A stretch of DNA of 64,000 nt. It comes from Pseudomonas fluorescens (lineage in GTDB: Bacteria > Pseudomonadota > Gammaproteobacteria > Pseudomonadales > Pseudomonadaceae). The notes below the pieces were generated by a model. The model ran no database searches. It was not told the DNA's origin and saw only the letters and a list, made by a program, of their open reading frames with translations. This document shows, one piece after another, positions 30,536 to 38,992 of the stretch. Numbering within the stretch: the first letter of the stretch is position 1; each line of letters opens with the position of its first letter. A program made the translations under genes and the position numbers. The DNA lies in the NCBI RefSeq assembly GCF_003732425.1, contig NZ_MOBX01000001.1:25402-89401 (forward strand). The letters run 5' to 3'.

Positions 30536-30692
30536 ATCTGCTGTCATCCATCCCGCGCCAGCCGTGGGATGGAGCTTCGCCCTCCCCGCCAGCCCCAGTA
30601 ACACCAAGCAATAGCCAAACGCCAGCCGTTTTGACCTTACGCAATCTTTACCCGGAAAAATCCACAATCCGCCAATAGGCGCTTGCTATTTA

Positions 30693-30711
30693 GATAATAA
30701 GAATTATTCTC
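30693..30711 (+). promoter_or_regulatory. Fur box
   Basis: The 19 bases GATAATAAGAATTATTCTC match the Fur consensus GATAATGATAATCATTATC at 15 positions and are nearly palindromic. It lies 30 bases upstream of the next start codon, so iron-loaded Fur should repress that gene. Confidence 0.8.
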
Positions 30712-30740
30712 ATCAAACACCTTCAATGGAGATGAGAACC

Positions 30741-30998
30741 ATGACTTATCTAATCGACGCCTGGCTGGACCGCCCACACCCTTACCTCAGAATCCTGCAT
30801 CGGGAAACCGGTGAAGTCTGTGCGGAGCTTGAAGAGGAAGCCCTGCATGAGCTGCAGGATCAAGGCGATCTGGATGTCAGCAGCCTGAATTCCAGCGAGC
30901 CATTGGTGCTCAAGGAACTGGTGCGAAATCTGTTCCTGTTCTGCTACGCCCGGGCCTTGCGCCCGACCAGTGAACTGCATAACAAGATCGAACTATGA
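30741..30998 (+). CDS. PA4570-family small protein, probably iron-repressed
   Basis: 85 residues, acidic, no signal peptide, function unknown. From memory it corresponds to PA4570 of P. aeruginosa, which also lies near ispB and is reported among iron-starvation-induced genes (recollection, not checked). Start at ATG 30741 behind GGAG; an ATG at 30726 is in frame but less well placed. The upstream 30536-30692 has no gene. The Fur box places it in the iron-starvation response; what it does there is not evident from sequence. It contains no cysteine cluster or obvious metal site, only one or two single Cys. Confidence 0.85.
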   Translation: MTYLIDAWLDRPHPYLRILHRETGEVCAELEEEALHELQDQGDLDVSSLNSSEPLVLKELVRNLFLFCYARALRPTSELHNKIEL

Positions 30999-31014
30999 GC
31001 AGCACCCAAAAAAT

Positions 31015-31101
31015 TGTGGGAGCCAGCCTGCTGGCGATGGTATCAACGCGGTCCTGAAGGAAAACCCGGTCGACCCTATCACTAGCAGGCTGGCTCCCAC
31101 A
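31015..31101. repeat. REP pair, variant GGGAGCCAGCCTGCTGGCG
   Basis: Inverted copies at 31015-31036 and 31081-31101 of a variant of family 1 in which GAGCGAG...CTCGC is changed to GAGCCAG...CTGGC on both sides, a compensatory change that keeps the hairpin. It lies between convergent genes. Confidence 0.9.
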
Positions 31102-31129
31102 TTAGCCCACCATCAAGGCAGGCCCGGTC

Positions 31130-31747
31130 TTACAGAACGTCCAACAGCTCGACGTCGAATACCAGAACGCTGTGCGGCGGGATACTGCCAACGCCTTGAG
31201 CGCCGTAAGCCAGTTCGCTCGGCACGTACAGACGCCATTTGCTACCGGCATTCATCAGTTGCAGGGCTTCGGTCCAGCCAGCAATCACGCCGCCAACCGG
31301 GAATTCTGCAGGCTGGCCACGCTCGTAGGAGCTGTCGAACACGGTGCCGTCGATCAGGGTGCCGTGGTAGTGAGTACGCACGTCGTCTTCACGGGTTGGC
31401 TTGGCGCCTTCGCCCTGAGTCAGCACTTCAAATTGCAGGCCGGAAGCCAGGGTGGTGACGCCGTCACGCTTGGCGTTTTCAGCCAGGAAGGCCAGGCCTT
31501 CGCCAGCAGCGGCTTCAGCTTTGGCAGCGGCTTCGGCTTGCATGATCTCGCGGATCACCTTGAAGCTGGCGGACATTTCCTCCTGACCCACACGGCTTGG
31601 CTTGCCGGCGAATGCGTCGGTCAGGCCTGCCAGGATCGCGTCCAGGCTAACGCCCGGTGGCGGGTTGTCGCGCAGCTGGTCACCCAACTGACGGCCGATG
31701 CCGTAGCTGACGCGGGTTTCGTCGGTGGACAGATTTACTTCGGACAT
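31130..31747 (-). CDS. fklB: FKBP-type peptidyl-prolyl isomerase FklB (FKBP22-like)
   Basis: 205 residues: N-terminal helical dimerisation domain (about 1-95) and C-terminal FKBP catalytic domain (VRTHYHGTLIDGTVFDSSYERGQPAEFPVGGVIAGW to PPHSVLVFDVELL). No signal peptide is seen, so it is predicted cytoplasmic. Start ATG 31747 (MSEVNLSTDETRVSYGIG). Confidence 0.95.
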   Translation of the reverse strand: MSEVNLSTDETRVSYGIGRQLGDQLRDNPPPGVSLDAILAGLTDAFAGKPSRVGQEEMSASFKVIREIMQAEAAAKAEAAAGEGLAFLAENAKRDGVTTLASGLQFEVLTQGEGAKPTREDDVRTHYHGTLIDGTVFDSSYERGQPAEFPVGGVIAGWTEALQLMNAGSKWRLYVPSELAYGAQGVGSIPPHSVLVFDVELLDVL

Positions 31748-31868
31748 GACACTGCTCCGCTGTGCGGACGGCCACAAGACTTGCCGTGCGTGCACAGCGC
31801 GTCCCGGCGCGCCCGGAACCAAAAGGGCGAGCAGACTAGCACAGATGTCCGGCGATGGGGCGCAGCGC

Positions 31869-32174
31869 CTACAGGGCTGAACGCCAGGCGAGCGGCACCT
31901 TCAGGCTTTCATCGATACTGCCACCCAGGCCGCACATTTCGTCATGTACCGAGGTGTGCACAAGGTTGAACGGCAGCACCGGAAAGGCATGCAGCAAATC
32001 CCGCGCATGCTCCACAGATCGCAGCGTCAGCATATTGCCTTTGAGATCACTCAACGGATACGCCGCCCCGTGCATCCGTGCTTCGAGCAGATAAATCCCG
32101 CCTTCCATGGAAATCAGGTTCAGCTCATCGACCTTCTTGGCGATGGCAAACGCATTCAGCTCTTGCAGGTTCAT
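31869..32174 (-). CDS. Small conserved protein of unknown function (possibly DUF6482)
   Basis: 101 residues without signal peptide or membrane helix. The segment LNLISMEGGIYLLEARMHGAAYPLSD and the C-terminal HDEMCGLGG look like a small beta-rich pseudomonad family that I tentatively equate with DUF6482. It lies after fklB on the same strand with a 121-base gap. No function is proposed. Confidence 0.75.
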   Translation of the reverse strand: MNLQELNAFAIAKKVDELNLISMEGGIYLLEARMHGAAYPLSDLKGNMLTLRSVEHARDLLHAFPVLPFNLVHTSVHDEMCGLGGSIDESLKVPLAWRSAL

Positions 32175-32292
32175 GAACGCACCTCACGCAGTGGCGAATC
32201 AGGACCTCTACAGGGATATGCCCGCGCGTAACAAAGCACAAGCCACAAACGACACCGCCCGTCTGTTTCGCAACAGACGGGCGGTGTTTTTG
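32175..32292 (+). ncRNA. candidate small RNA ending at an orphan terminator
   Basis: A 15-bp perfect stem (32252-32266 with 32273-32287) followed by TTTTT is a strong terminator pointing right, yet no plus-strand gene lies upstream; neighbours on both sides are on the minus strand. The A/C-rich stretch before it (ACAAAGCACAAGCCACAAAC) resembles an unstructured sRNA region. No promoter was identified. The alternative is a terminator used only on the minus strand, which the flanking bases (CGTTTG) do not favour. Confidence 0.4.
32252..32291 (+). terminator. strong Rho-independent terminator without a plus-strand gene
   Basis: Stem ACACCGCCCGTCTGT/ACAGACGGGCGGTGT is perfect over 15 bp with loop TTCGCA, then TTTT. 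Confidence 0.9.
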
Positions 32293-32345
32293 TGTTGCGA
32301 GGGGGATCGCTACGCGATCCAGCGGGAGCAAGCTCCCTCGCCACA
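32292..32345. repeat. REP of the third family (GGGAGCAAGCTCCCTCGCCACA), one complete copy
   Basis: The complete arm AGCGGGAGCAAGCTCCCTCG ending in CCACA (32321-32345) faces a degraded inverse arm (TTGCGAGGGGGATCGC). Confidence 0.8.
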
Positions 32346-32348
32346 TGA

Positions 32349-32837
32349 TCAGTGCTTGGTGACCTTGTCCAGGTAACCCATGGCGAACGCCGAGACCACG
32401 AAGGTCATGTGGATGATGACGTACCACATCAGGTGCTCGGGATCGACGTTCTTGGCATCCATGAAGATGCGCAGCAAGTGGATCGAGGAAATCGCCACGA
32501 TCGAGGCGGCCACTTTCATCTTCAGCGACGAAGAGTCCATGGTGCCCAGCCAGCTGAGCTTTTCCTTGCCCTCGTCGATGTCCAGTTGCGAGACGAAGTT
32601 CTCATAGCCGGAAATCATCACCATTACCAGCAGGCCACCAACCAGCGCCATGTCGATCAGCGACAGCAGCACCAGAATCAGATCCGACTCGGCCATCGCG
32701 AACACGTTGGGCAGGATATGAATGATTTCCTGGAAAAACTTCAGTGCCAGCGCCAACAGACCGAGGGACAGGCCGATATAGATCGGCGCCAACAGCCAGC
32801 GGGTGGCGTACATTGCATTTTCGATAAAGCGTTCCAT
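32349..32837 (-). CDS. YqhA/UPF0114-family inner-membrane protein
   Basis: 162 residues with about three to four membrane helices ([43 protein letters not shown], a helix around [14 protein letters not shown], and [20 protein letters not shown]). It matches the UPF0114/TIGR00645 family; function unknown. RBS and ATG at 32837. Confidence 0.9.
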   Translation of the reverse strand: MERFIENAMYATRWLLAPIYIGLSLGLLALALKFFQEIIHILPNVFAMAESDLILVLLSLIDMALVGGLLVMVMISGYENFVSQLDIDEGKEKLSWLGTMDSSSLKMKVAASIVAISSIHLLRIFMDAKNVDPEHLMWYVIIHMTFVVSAFAMGYLDKVTKH

Positions 32838-32998
32838 TGAATCTCACACAGGGGGGACTGGAAATGGCGGCGAGTATACCAGCCCCCTGTGACAGCCAGA
32901 AACTGCCCGTAAATCCGCCACCTGCGCATGTGGATGATTTTTTTCTGCTAGTGTCGAAACCATTGACAGCCCAGTGACTGCAGACAGGACGTGTGGAA

Positions 32999-34828
32999 AT
33001 GGATGTGCGATTACCGATAACGACGGCCGGAATTTGCCTTGCTCTGTTGATCAGCGGTTGCTCGCCCGGCGACGAAAAACACGCCGCCAGCCTTGAAGAA
33101 AAAACGGCAAAGTTCGAACAGTCACTGGACGCCATCACCGACACCAAACTCAAAGACGCCGTCACCGAACTCGGCGGCTCACTGCTGCTGCTCGAACGCG
33201 CGCAACTCAAGCTCAACGACAATCCCCCGCGCACCGAATACGGTGAAGACGCCCTCGCCGTGCTCAAGCACTACCCTGCCCCACAGACGCTGGTCGACAC
33301 CTTCATCAACGGCCTGTTCGTGCTGCACAAGGACGCCAGCTCCGATTACCTCACCGATCTGCAACCGGTGTTCCCGTTCAACCTGAACATTCCCGGCGGT
33401 TTCCTGTTCCCCCATGGCGTGGAATGGCAGTCGGTGACGTTGAGCAACAAACGCGTGATCGCCTATCAGCCAGAATGGTCGGAAACCGATCCGGGCATTC
33501 AGCTCAGCCCCTCCAGCTCCAACGTCACCAACCCCGATGACCTGACCGTGACCTACCCGTTCATTGACGGACTGGACGTGGACAAGAAATCCCTGCCGCA
33601 ACCGGTCAGCCTGCAAGGCCAGATCGAAGTCATCGCACCGCGCCGCTTGTACAGCTTCGACCTGACGCAAAAGGACGTCGGCCAGACCCGCAGCAATGAC
33701 AACCTCAGCGTCAAACTGCTGAAGCTTGAAAGCAACTACGCCGAAGTCGAATTCAGCAACAACCTGCCACTGGCTGCGGAAGTCGCAGAGACGCAACTCA
33801 ATCCGCTGATCGTCCAGGCCCGCGACAAGACCGGGCAATACCTGATACGCGCCGGCTCGATCAACGAGAGCCCGGAGCAAGTGGCCTTCTACGAAAAACA
33901 GCTGGCCTACCTGCAACAGCAGAAGAGCTGGAGCGATGCGCTGGAAAAGCAACTCACACAAGAGCAGCAGGCATTCGAGGAGCAGCACCCGCGTCGCTAC
34001 AACAAGGTCTATTTCAATGGCCCGATCGACACGCTGGAAGTCAGCGTGCTCGACTTCTCCTCGGCGACGCTGACGCGCAAATCGCTGGATCTGCCGATTC
34101 GCACGTTCAACCAGCACACCACGCAGAAAGCCATCCAGCCGCTGGACCTGCCGGTAACGGTCTACGACGATCTGGCAGCCAACTGGCTCAAGGGCGCGAG
34201 CCTGACCGAGGAACAGTTGAAGGCTGGCATTCGCATTCATCAATCCGTGGAAGAGCCGAGCGCCGCGCGCATCGAGTTTTCCCATCGCCGTACGTTCAAC
34301 GATGAATTGCTCGGCGATGATTTCAGCCCGGGGGTCAGTCCTGTCACGTTCTTCACCGAAAAACGCAGTGGCAAGCTCGATGAACCGATTGAATTGCCGC
34401 CCGAGGCGTATCAGGTCGATCCTCTGCGCGCGACGATCACTTACGACCTGAACCTGTTTCCGGAAACCCCGGCGATTGCCGTCGGCTCAATGCCGCTGTT
34501 TCTCGCCACGGTGGCCAAGCAGACTTATGACGCCAAATCCCTGCCCAAAGGCCTGGAGATCAAGAACAACCAACTGGTGGTGGACCTGAAACTGTTTCCG
34601 CCCAATGAGTGGCGCTTCTTCGTCAAGGACGACAGCGGCAACTACCTCAAGCAGATTCTCTCGGTCAGTCATGATGCCAGCGCAGAAGGCCCGGCGCTGT
34701 TTGGCGTGCATTATTTTTATGGCCGCCCGACCCACGTGGAGACCTTTCAGCGAACCGACCTCGCCACCGTGCAATACGGCTTTGAGGTCAAACTCGACAA
34801 GGCGCAGGTGCCTGAGGCTGCCCATTGA
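32999..34828 (+). CDS. Large lipoprotein of unknown function
   Basis: 609 residues. The N-terminus is a lipoprotein signal (ICLALLISGC, Cys about 21 from ATG 32999). A Ser at +2 predicts the outer membrane. After a short coiled-coil-like stretch (EEKTAKFEQSLDAITDTKLKDAVTELGGSLLLLERAQ), the protein is rich in beta strands, with a second coiled stretch (YEKQLAYLQQQKSWSDALEKQLTQEQQAFEEQ, about 300-330). I recognise no family. AGGAC eight bases upstream supports the ATG over GTG 32993. It stands alone between yqhA and a minus-strand gene and, from memory of gene order, is not in the corresponding P. aeruginosa interval. Composition looks native. Confidence 0.85.
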   Translation: MDVRLPITTAGICLALLISGCSPGDEKHAASLEEKTAKFEQSLDAITDTKLKDAVTELGGSLLLLERAQLKLNDNPPRTEYGEDALAVLKHYPAPQTLVDTFINGLFVLHKDASSDYLTDLQPVFPFNLNIPGGFLFPHGVEWQSVTLSNKRVIAYQPEWSETDPGIQLSPSSSNVTNPDDLTVTYPFIDGLDVDKKSLPQPVSLQGQIEVIAPRRLYSFDLTQKDVGQTRSNDNLSVKLLKLESNYAEVEFSNNLPLAAEVAETQLNPLIVQARDKTGQYLIRAGSINESPEQVAFYEKQLAYLQQQKSWSDALEKQLTQEQQAFEEQHPRRYNKVYFNGPIDTLEVSVLDFSSATLTRKSLDLPIRTFNQHTTQKAIQPLDLPVTVYDDLAANWLKGASLTEEQLKAGIRIHQSVEEPSAARIEFSHRRTFNDELLGDDFSPGVSPVTFFTEKRSGKLDEPIELPPEAYQVDPLRATITYDLNLFPETPAIAVGSMPLFLATVAKQTYDAKSLPKGLEIKNNQLVVDLKLFPPNEWRFFVKDDSGNYLKQILSVSHDASAEGPALFGVHYFYGRPTHVETFQRTDLATVQYGFEVKLDKAQVPEAAH

Positions 34829-34833
34829 ACAGC

Positions 34834-34869
34834 AAGATCAAAAGATCGCAGCCTGCGGCAACGCCTACA
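34834..34869. repeat. single degenerate REP of the GATCGCAGCC family
   Basis: One copy in which the arm CAGCTCCTAC is altered to CAACGCCTAC. It overlaps the 3' end of the next minus-strand gene by a few bases. Confidence 0.8.
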
Positions 34870-35179
34870 GGGCGCGGCCGCGGCCACCGTTGATCTGCCG
34901 CAACTGGGCCTGCAGGTGCAGGCTCCAGATCTGCGGATCGTCGGCCAGTTCGTAGCCATGCAATGTCAGACTTTCGACGATGGTGTCGAGTATTGATTCG
35001 GCGGCGACCGGCCCATGAAACGGGCCCTGGGCCTTGATGGCGGAAGGTTGTTCACCGGCCATGCCGGCGGCAAAGAGTAGCGTCCACATACCGTTATCGC
35101 CGGCCAACGGCTTGATGGCGCATTCGATTCGGGTCACAAGACCCAGGCATTGACGGGTGAGGCAGAGGTTGCGCGACAT
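34865..35179 (-). CDS. PA4575-family hypothetical protein
   Basis: 104 residues, no signal peptide or membrane helix; five residues of CLTRQC/ECAI near the N-terminus include three cysteines. It sits where PA4575 lies in P. aeruginosa, next to the LonH-like protease gene. The stop lies within a REP copy, so the last residues (GGRGRAL) may have changed with repeat insertion. Function unknown. Confidence 0.7.
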   Translation of the reverse strand: MSRNLCLTRQCLGLVTRIECAIKPLAGDNGMWTLLFAAGMAGEQPSAIKAQGPFHGPVAAESILDTIVESLTLHGYELADDPQIWSLHLQAQLRQINGGRGRAL

Positions 35180-35381
35180 GGCGGCGACCCTCGGTGAAGC
35201 CGGTATTCAGCCCCCACGGGAGGACTGGCTCGATCCAGTGATACTGTCGATATCCTTGAGCTGAGAATAGAAGAAAAGTCCGCCGCACAAGCCGAATGGA
35301 ACCAGAAGGCGCCGAATGGTCATTGTGTGAATATTGGCGTCAGAGTTGTGGCGAATTTCCGATGGATTTACACCAAACAAC

Positions 35382-35471
35382 TGTGGGAGCGAGCCTGCTC
35401 GCGAATGCGGAGTGTCAGGCAACTTATTCGTCGTCTGATACAGCGCTTTCGCGAGCAGGCTCGCTCCCACA
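35382..35471. repeat. REP pair (BIME) beside the LonH-like gene
   Basis: Inverted copies of GTGGGAGCGAGCCTGCTCGC at 35382-35405 and 35448-35471 with the GGAGTGTCAGGC spacer motif. Confidence 0.93.
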
Positions 35472-35491
35472 GTTTTTGACCGCGTTTAGGC

Positions 35492-37930
35492 TCAGGCCGG
35501 TTTAGCTTCGGCCAAGGCCTCTTGCGCCAACTCCTTCTCGGCTTCCTTGAGGTCTTCTTCGCTGATCATCTCGGCGATGTCGCGCAAGCGTTCGACCACC
35601 CGTGCGTTGATGCTGCCTTCCGGGAATTCGCCATCGGCATTTGGCTCACCGGCCGGTTCGCCGACCAGCAGGCTCAACGCCTCGTCGGCCTGACGCACCG
35701 CGTAGACGTGGAACTGCCCGGCACGCACCGCCGCCAAAACCTTCTCATCAAGCATCAGCGTGGCCACGTTGGCCTGCGGAATGATTGCGCCCTGCTCGCC
35801 AGTCAGCCCGCGCGCTTCGCAGAGACGGAAGAAGCCTTCGATCTTCTCGTTAACCCCGCCGACCGCCTGCACTTCGCCAAACTGGTTGATCGAGCCGGTG
35901 ATCGCGAAGCACTGCTTGAGCGGGGTTTTCGACAGCGCCGAAATCAGCGTGCACGCCTCACCCAGCGAAGCACTGTCGCCATCGACGTAACCGTAGGATT
36001 GCTCAAGCGCGATGCTCGCGGAAATCGCCAGCGGGAATTCCTGGGCATAACGGCTGCCCAGATACCCGGTAAGAATCATCACGCCTTTGGAGTGAATCGG
36101 CTGACCGAGGTTGACCTCACGTTCGATGTCGACGATGCCGCTGCCGCCCGGGTACACCGTGGCAGAGATTCGCGCCGGCACACCGAACGCCGAGTCGCCG
36201 ACCTCGAGCACGGTCAGCCCGTTGCACTTGCCGACCGCCGCGCCATCGGTGTCGATCAGGATGATCCCGGCGAGCATGTCGTCGAGAATCCGCGCCGACA
36301 CACGACCAGTCCGCGTGGCTTTGGCTTTCAGCGCGCGTTCGATGTGCCCGGCGTCAGTCATTTCATCGCCGGCCAGATGACGGATGAAATCCGCTTCGCT
36401 GACCAGTTGGAACAGATCACCGATGCGCGCGGATAAACGCCCTTGGTGTTCGGCCAGTCGTGCGCTGTAAGTCGCCAGACGCGCCACCGCATCGGCGGTC
36501 AGCGGTGCCATGCCTTCTTCCGATGTGCGGGTTTTCAACAGCTGGGCGAATTGCTCCAGGCTTTCGTCGACCATCGGAATGTCTTCGTCGAAGTCGACCA
36601 GAACGCGGAACATCTCCTGGAAGTCCGGATCGAGGTCTTGCAGCGTGTAGTACAGCGACCGCGCACCAATGATGATGACTTTGACCTGCAACGGAATGTG
36701 CTGCGGGTTGAGGGTCACGGTGGCGAACCGGCCCATCTCGCCCAGCGGCGATTCCATTTTCAGCTTGCGCGATTGCAGGGCACGCTTCAGCGCATCCCAC
36801 ACGAACGGCTCGCTGAGCATTTTTTCCGCTTCAAGAATCAGGAAACCGCCGTTGGCGCGGTGCAAGGCACCCGGACGCAACTGACGGTAAGTGGTGTAGA
36901 GCGCGCCCTGATCGGTGGTGTATTCGATGCGGCCGAAGAGGTTTTCGTAAGTCGGGTGCGGCTCGAAAACGACCGGCGCCCCGCCGCTGGACGGATGACC
37001 GACCACCAGACTCGGCGCATATTGCTCTTCCAGCAGCTTGCGCGCGACGGCGTCGGTCTTGCTGTCGTCGACCAGTTGCTCGACCACGGTTTTCAGCAGA
37101 TACACCTGCATCGCTTGCAGGTAACCGCAGACGGCGGCGTTTTCCGCGTATTTCTCCGACAACGGCGACAGCAGCGGCTGCAAGGCCAGGGTGATGGTTT
37201 CTTCGTTAAGCGAACGCAGTTGGTTGTTCGACTCACGCTTCCACTGCGGCAGGCTGGCGAGTTCTTCGTTCAGACGCTCTTCGAGGCCGGAAATGTCATC
37301 GTGAAAGCGTTCACGATCGGCTTCTGGCAACTGGGCGAATTCCGCTTCGTCCAGCGCTTTGCCGTCGAGCATCGGCGTGAAGGCGATGTTGCTGCTGTCG
37401 CGATACAGGGCGACGTCTTTTTCCAGGGCCAGACGCTCGATGATGTCGAGGGCTTTGTCGTAGCGCTGGTTGAAGGCGCGGTCGATGGCACTTTTCTTTT
37501 GCTGGTAGGACGGGTGCTCGAACACTGCCGGAAACGTCGCCAGCAGGTTGTCGATCAAACCGTTGATGTCACCGATAAATGCGCCGGCAGTGCCTGACGG
37601 TAATTCCAGAGCGCGGGGTTCGCGCGGCTCATCGAAATTGTTGACGTAGACCCAGTCCGCCGGGGTTTGCAGGCGTTTGCCCTCGGCCTTCAGGTAGCGT
37701 TTGACGAACGAGAAACGGCCGGTGCCGGGCTCGCCCATCACGAATACGTTGTAACCGGGGCGTGGCATGGCCACACCGAACTGCAAGGCTTCGACCGCGC
37801 GTTCCTGGCCGAGCACACCGCGAAAGGGCTCCAGATCATTGGTGGTAGTGAAGCTGAACTGTTCAGCGGAAAACGGACGGGTCAGCGCTTCGGGCGCGAG
37901 ACGCAAGCTGGCAGCAACAGGATCAGGCAT
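35492..37930 (-). CDS. Lon-like (LonH/YcbZ-type) AAA+ S16 protease
   Basis: 812 residues. An N-terminal AAA-like domain carries Walker A MGEPGTGRFS (GxxGxGR in place of GKS/T, so ATP binding may be impaired) and an insertion with coiled-coil. A second ATPase-like part (GGFLILEAEKML, then the ALQSRKLKMESPLGEMGRF block) leads to the C-terminal S16 protease domain: catalytic Ser in VDGDSASLGE and Lys in GGVNEKIEG. This is the arrangement of E. coli YcbZ (LonH). Its substrates are unknown. It lies in the same relative place as PA4576. Confidence 0.88.
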   Translation of the reverse strand: MPDPVAASLRLAPEALTRPFSAEQFSFTTTNDLEPFRGVLGQERAVEALQFGVAMPRPGYNVFVMGEPGTGRFSFVKRYLKAEGKRLQTPADWVYVNNFDEPREPRALELPSGTAGAFIGDINGLIDNLLATFPAVFEHPSYQQKKSAIDRAFNQRYDKALDIIERLALEKDVALYRDSSNIAFTPMLDGKALDEAEFAQLPEADRERFHDDISGLEERLNEELASLPQWKRESNNQLRSLNEETITLALQPLLSPLSEKYAENAAVCGYLQAMQVYLLKTVVEQLVDDSKTDAVARKLLEEQYAPSLVVGHPSSGGAPVVFEPHPTYENLFGRIEYTTDQGALYTTYRQLRPGALHRANGGFLILEAEKMLSEPFVWDALKRALQSRKLKMESPLGEMGRFATVTLNPQHIPLQVKVIIIGARSLYYTLQDLDPDFQEMFRVLVDFDEDIPMVDESLEQFAQLLKTRTSEEGMAPLTADAVARLATYSARLAEHQGRLSARIGDLFQLVSEADFIRHLAGDEMTDAGHIERALKAKATRTGRVSARILDDMLAGIILIDTDGAAVGKCNGLTVLEVGDSAFGVPARISATVYPGGSGIVDIEREVNLGQPIHSKGVMILTGYLGSRYAQEFPLAISASIALEQSYGYVDGDSASLGEACTLISALSKTPLKQCFAITGSINQFGEVQAVGGVNEKIEGFFRLCEARGLTGEQGAIIPQANVATLMLDEKVLAAVRAGQFHVYAVRQADEALSLLVGEPAGEPNADGEFPEGSINARVVERLRDIAEMISEEDLKEAEKELAQEALAEAKPA

Positions 37931-38231
37931 CGGGCTTCCTTAACAATCAGGCGGGGCGGATAGCGGCATTCTGGCGCCGCCCGTGCCCCACTGGCAAGGC
38001 GCGCCACACGACAAAGCATAGACAACCGGCCAAGCCTGCGGCTCGCCCCCTGAAACCGGGGTTTATTCCAAATATTTTGCAAAAAACCACGGAACCCCTG
38101 GAACATGCCTAAACTCCAAACTGCGCGGCTGGAACTAATACCGGCCCACTGGCTTCGTTTGGATCTGTTTCGTACAGAGCTTGGGGGGCCAGAACCCTGT
38201 CCATTGGTATGCACACAAAGAGAACAAAGAT

Positions 38232-38720
38232 ATGAAACGGATTCTTCTCGGTACTCTCTTCACCGCTGTATCCATCAACGCAATGGCGCAAGCTCCAGGC
38301 GGCCCGGATTGCGGTTGGGGCAACATGCTGTTCGAAGGTCAGCGTGGCACCCCTGCTCACTTCCTCGCTTCCACCACCAACGGCACTTCCGGTAACGCCA
38401 CCTTCGGGATGACGTCCGGCACCAACGGCTGCTCGACCAACGCGTCGCTGACCTACGGCGGCAAATCCTGGTTTGCCATGAATGGCATGATGAACGAGCT
38501 GTCCGAAGACATGGCCAAAGGCAACGGCGAAGCGCTGACGACTTATGCCGTGGTACTGGGCGTGGCGCCGGAAGACCGTGCGCACTTCGCTGCCGTGACT
38601 CACGAGCACTTCCAGCAGATCTTCAGCAAAGCTGACGTGACCGCTGAAGACGTGCATACCAACACCCTGGCCGTACTGAAATCGGATCCTCGTCTGGCCA
38701 AGTACGCGACTCAAGCTTAA
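38232..38720 (+). CDS. DUF3015-family exported protein
   Basis: 162 residues with a signal peptide (MKRILLGTLFTAVSINAMA). The mature N-terminus QAPGGPDCGWGNMLFEGQRG and the repeated NGTSGNATFG/TNGCSTN stretches are typical of DUF3015. Two cysteines may form a periplasmic disulfide. Function unknown; it precedes the DUF4105 gene, a recurring pair in pseudomonads. The 301 bases before it (37931-38231) hold only a leader and no convincing promoter or gene. Confidence 0.9.
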   Translation: MKRILLGTLFTAVSINAMAQAPGGPDCGWGNMLFEGQRGTPAHFLASTTNGTSGNATFGMTSGTNGCSTNASLTYGGKSWFAMNGMMNELSEDMAKGNGEALTTYAVVLGVAPEDRAHFAAVTHEHFQQIFSKADVTAEDVHTNTLAVLKSDPRLAKYATQA

Positions 38721-38731
38721 GCTCGACCCTA

Positions 38732-38764
38732 CCCGCTTCCTTCGGGAAGCGGGTTTTGTTTTTT
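38732..38764 (+). terminator. terminator after the DUF3015 gene
   Basis: A 9-bp perfect stem CCCGCTTCC/GGAAGCGGG with loop TTCG is followed by TTTTGTTTTTT. Confidence 0.93.
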
Positions 38765-38817
38765 CGGCCCGCCCTTTTTGAGCGAAGCCAGGTCAGTTGA
38801 AGCATTGCGCTGAATCC

Positions 38818-38917
38818 TGTGGCGAGGGAGCTTGCTCCCGCTGGCGCGCGCAGCGGCCCCGCCCTTCAAGAGCAGGGAGCGCTGCGCACTCCAGCGGGAG
38901 CAAGCTCACTCGCCACA
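38818..38917. repeat. REP pair of the third family
   Basis: Inverted copies of TGTGGCGAGGGAGCTTGCTC (38818-38842) and its reverse (38892-38917), enclosing GC-rich sequence. Same family as the copy at 32321-32345. Confidence 0.9.
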
Positions 38918-38992
38918 GGTTCCGTACAGAATTGACTGACTGGTATTACCTGCCTGGGGTCTTTGTTTTTCTTTCGACTTAAGTTGCCACTT

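Noticed and set aside
32252..32291. Terminator of the minus-strand yqhA gene
   Set aside because: On the minus strand the stem is followed by CGTTTG, a poor T-run, while the plus strand has a clean one; dual use cannot be excluded.
38089..38119. AlgU (sigma-22) promoter before the DUF3015 gene
   Set aside because: GAACCC-17-TCCAA matches the GAACTT/TCTGA consensus at too few positions to claim.
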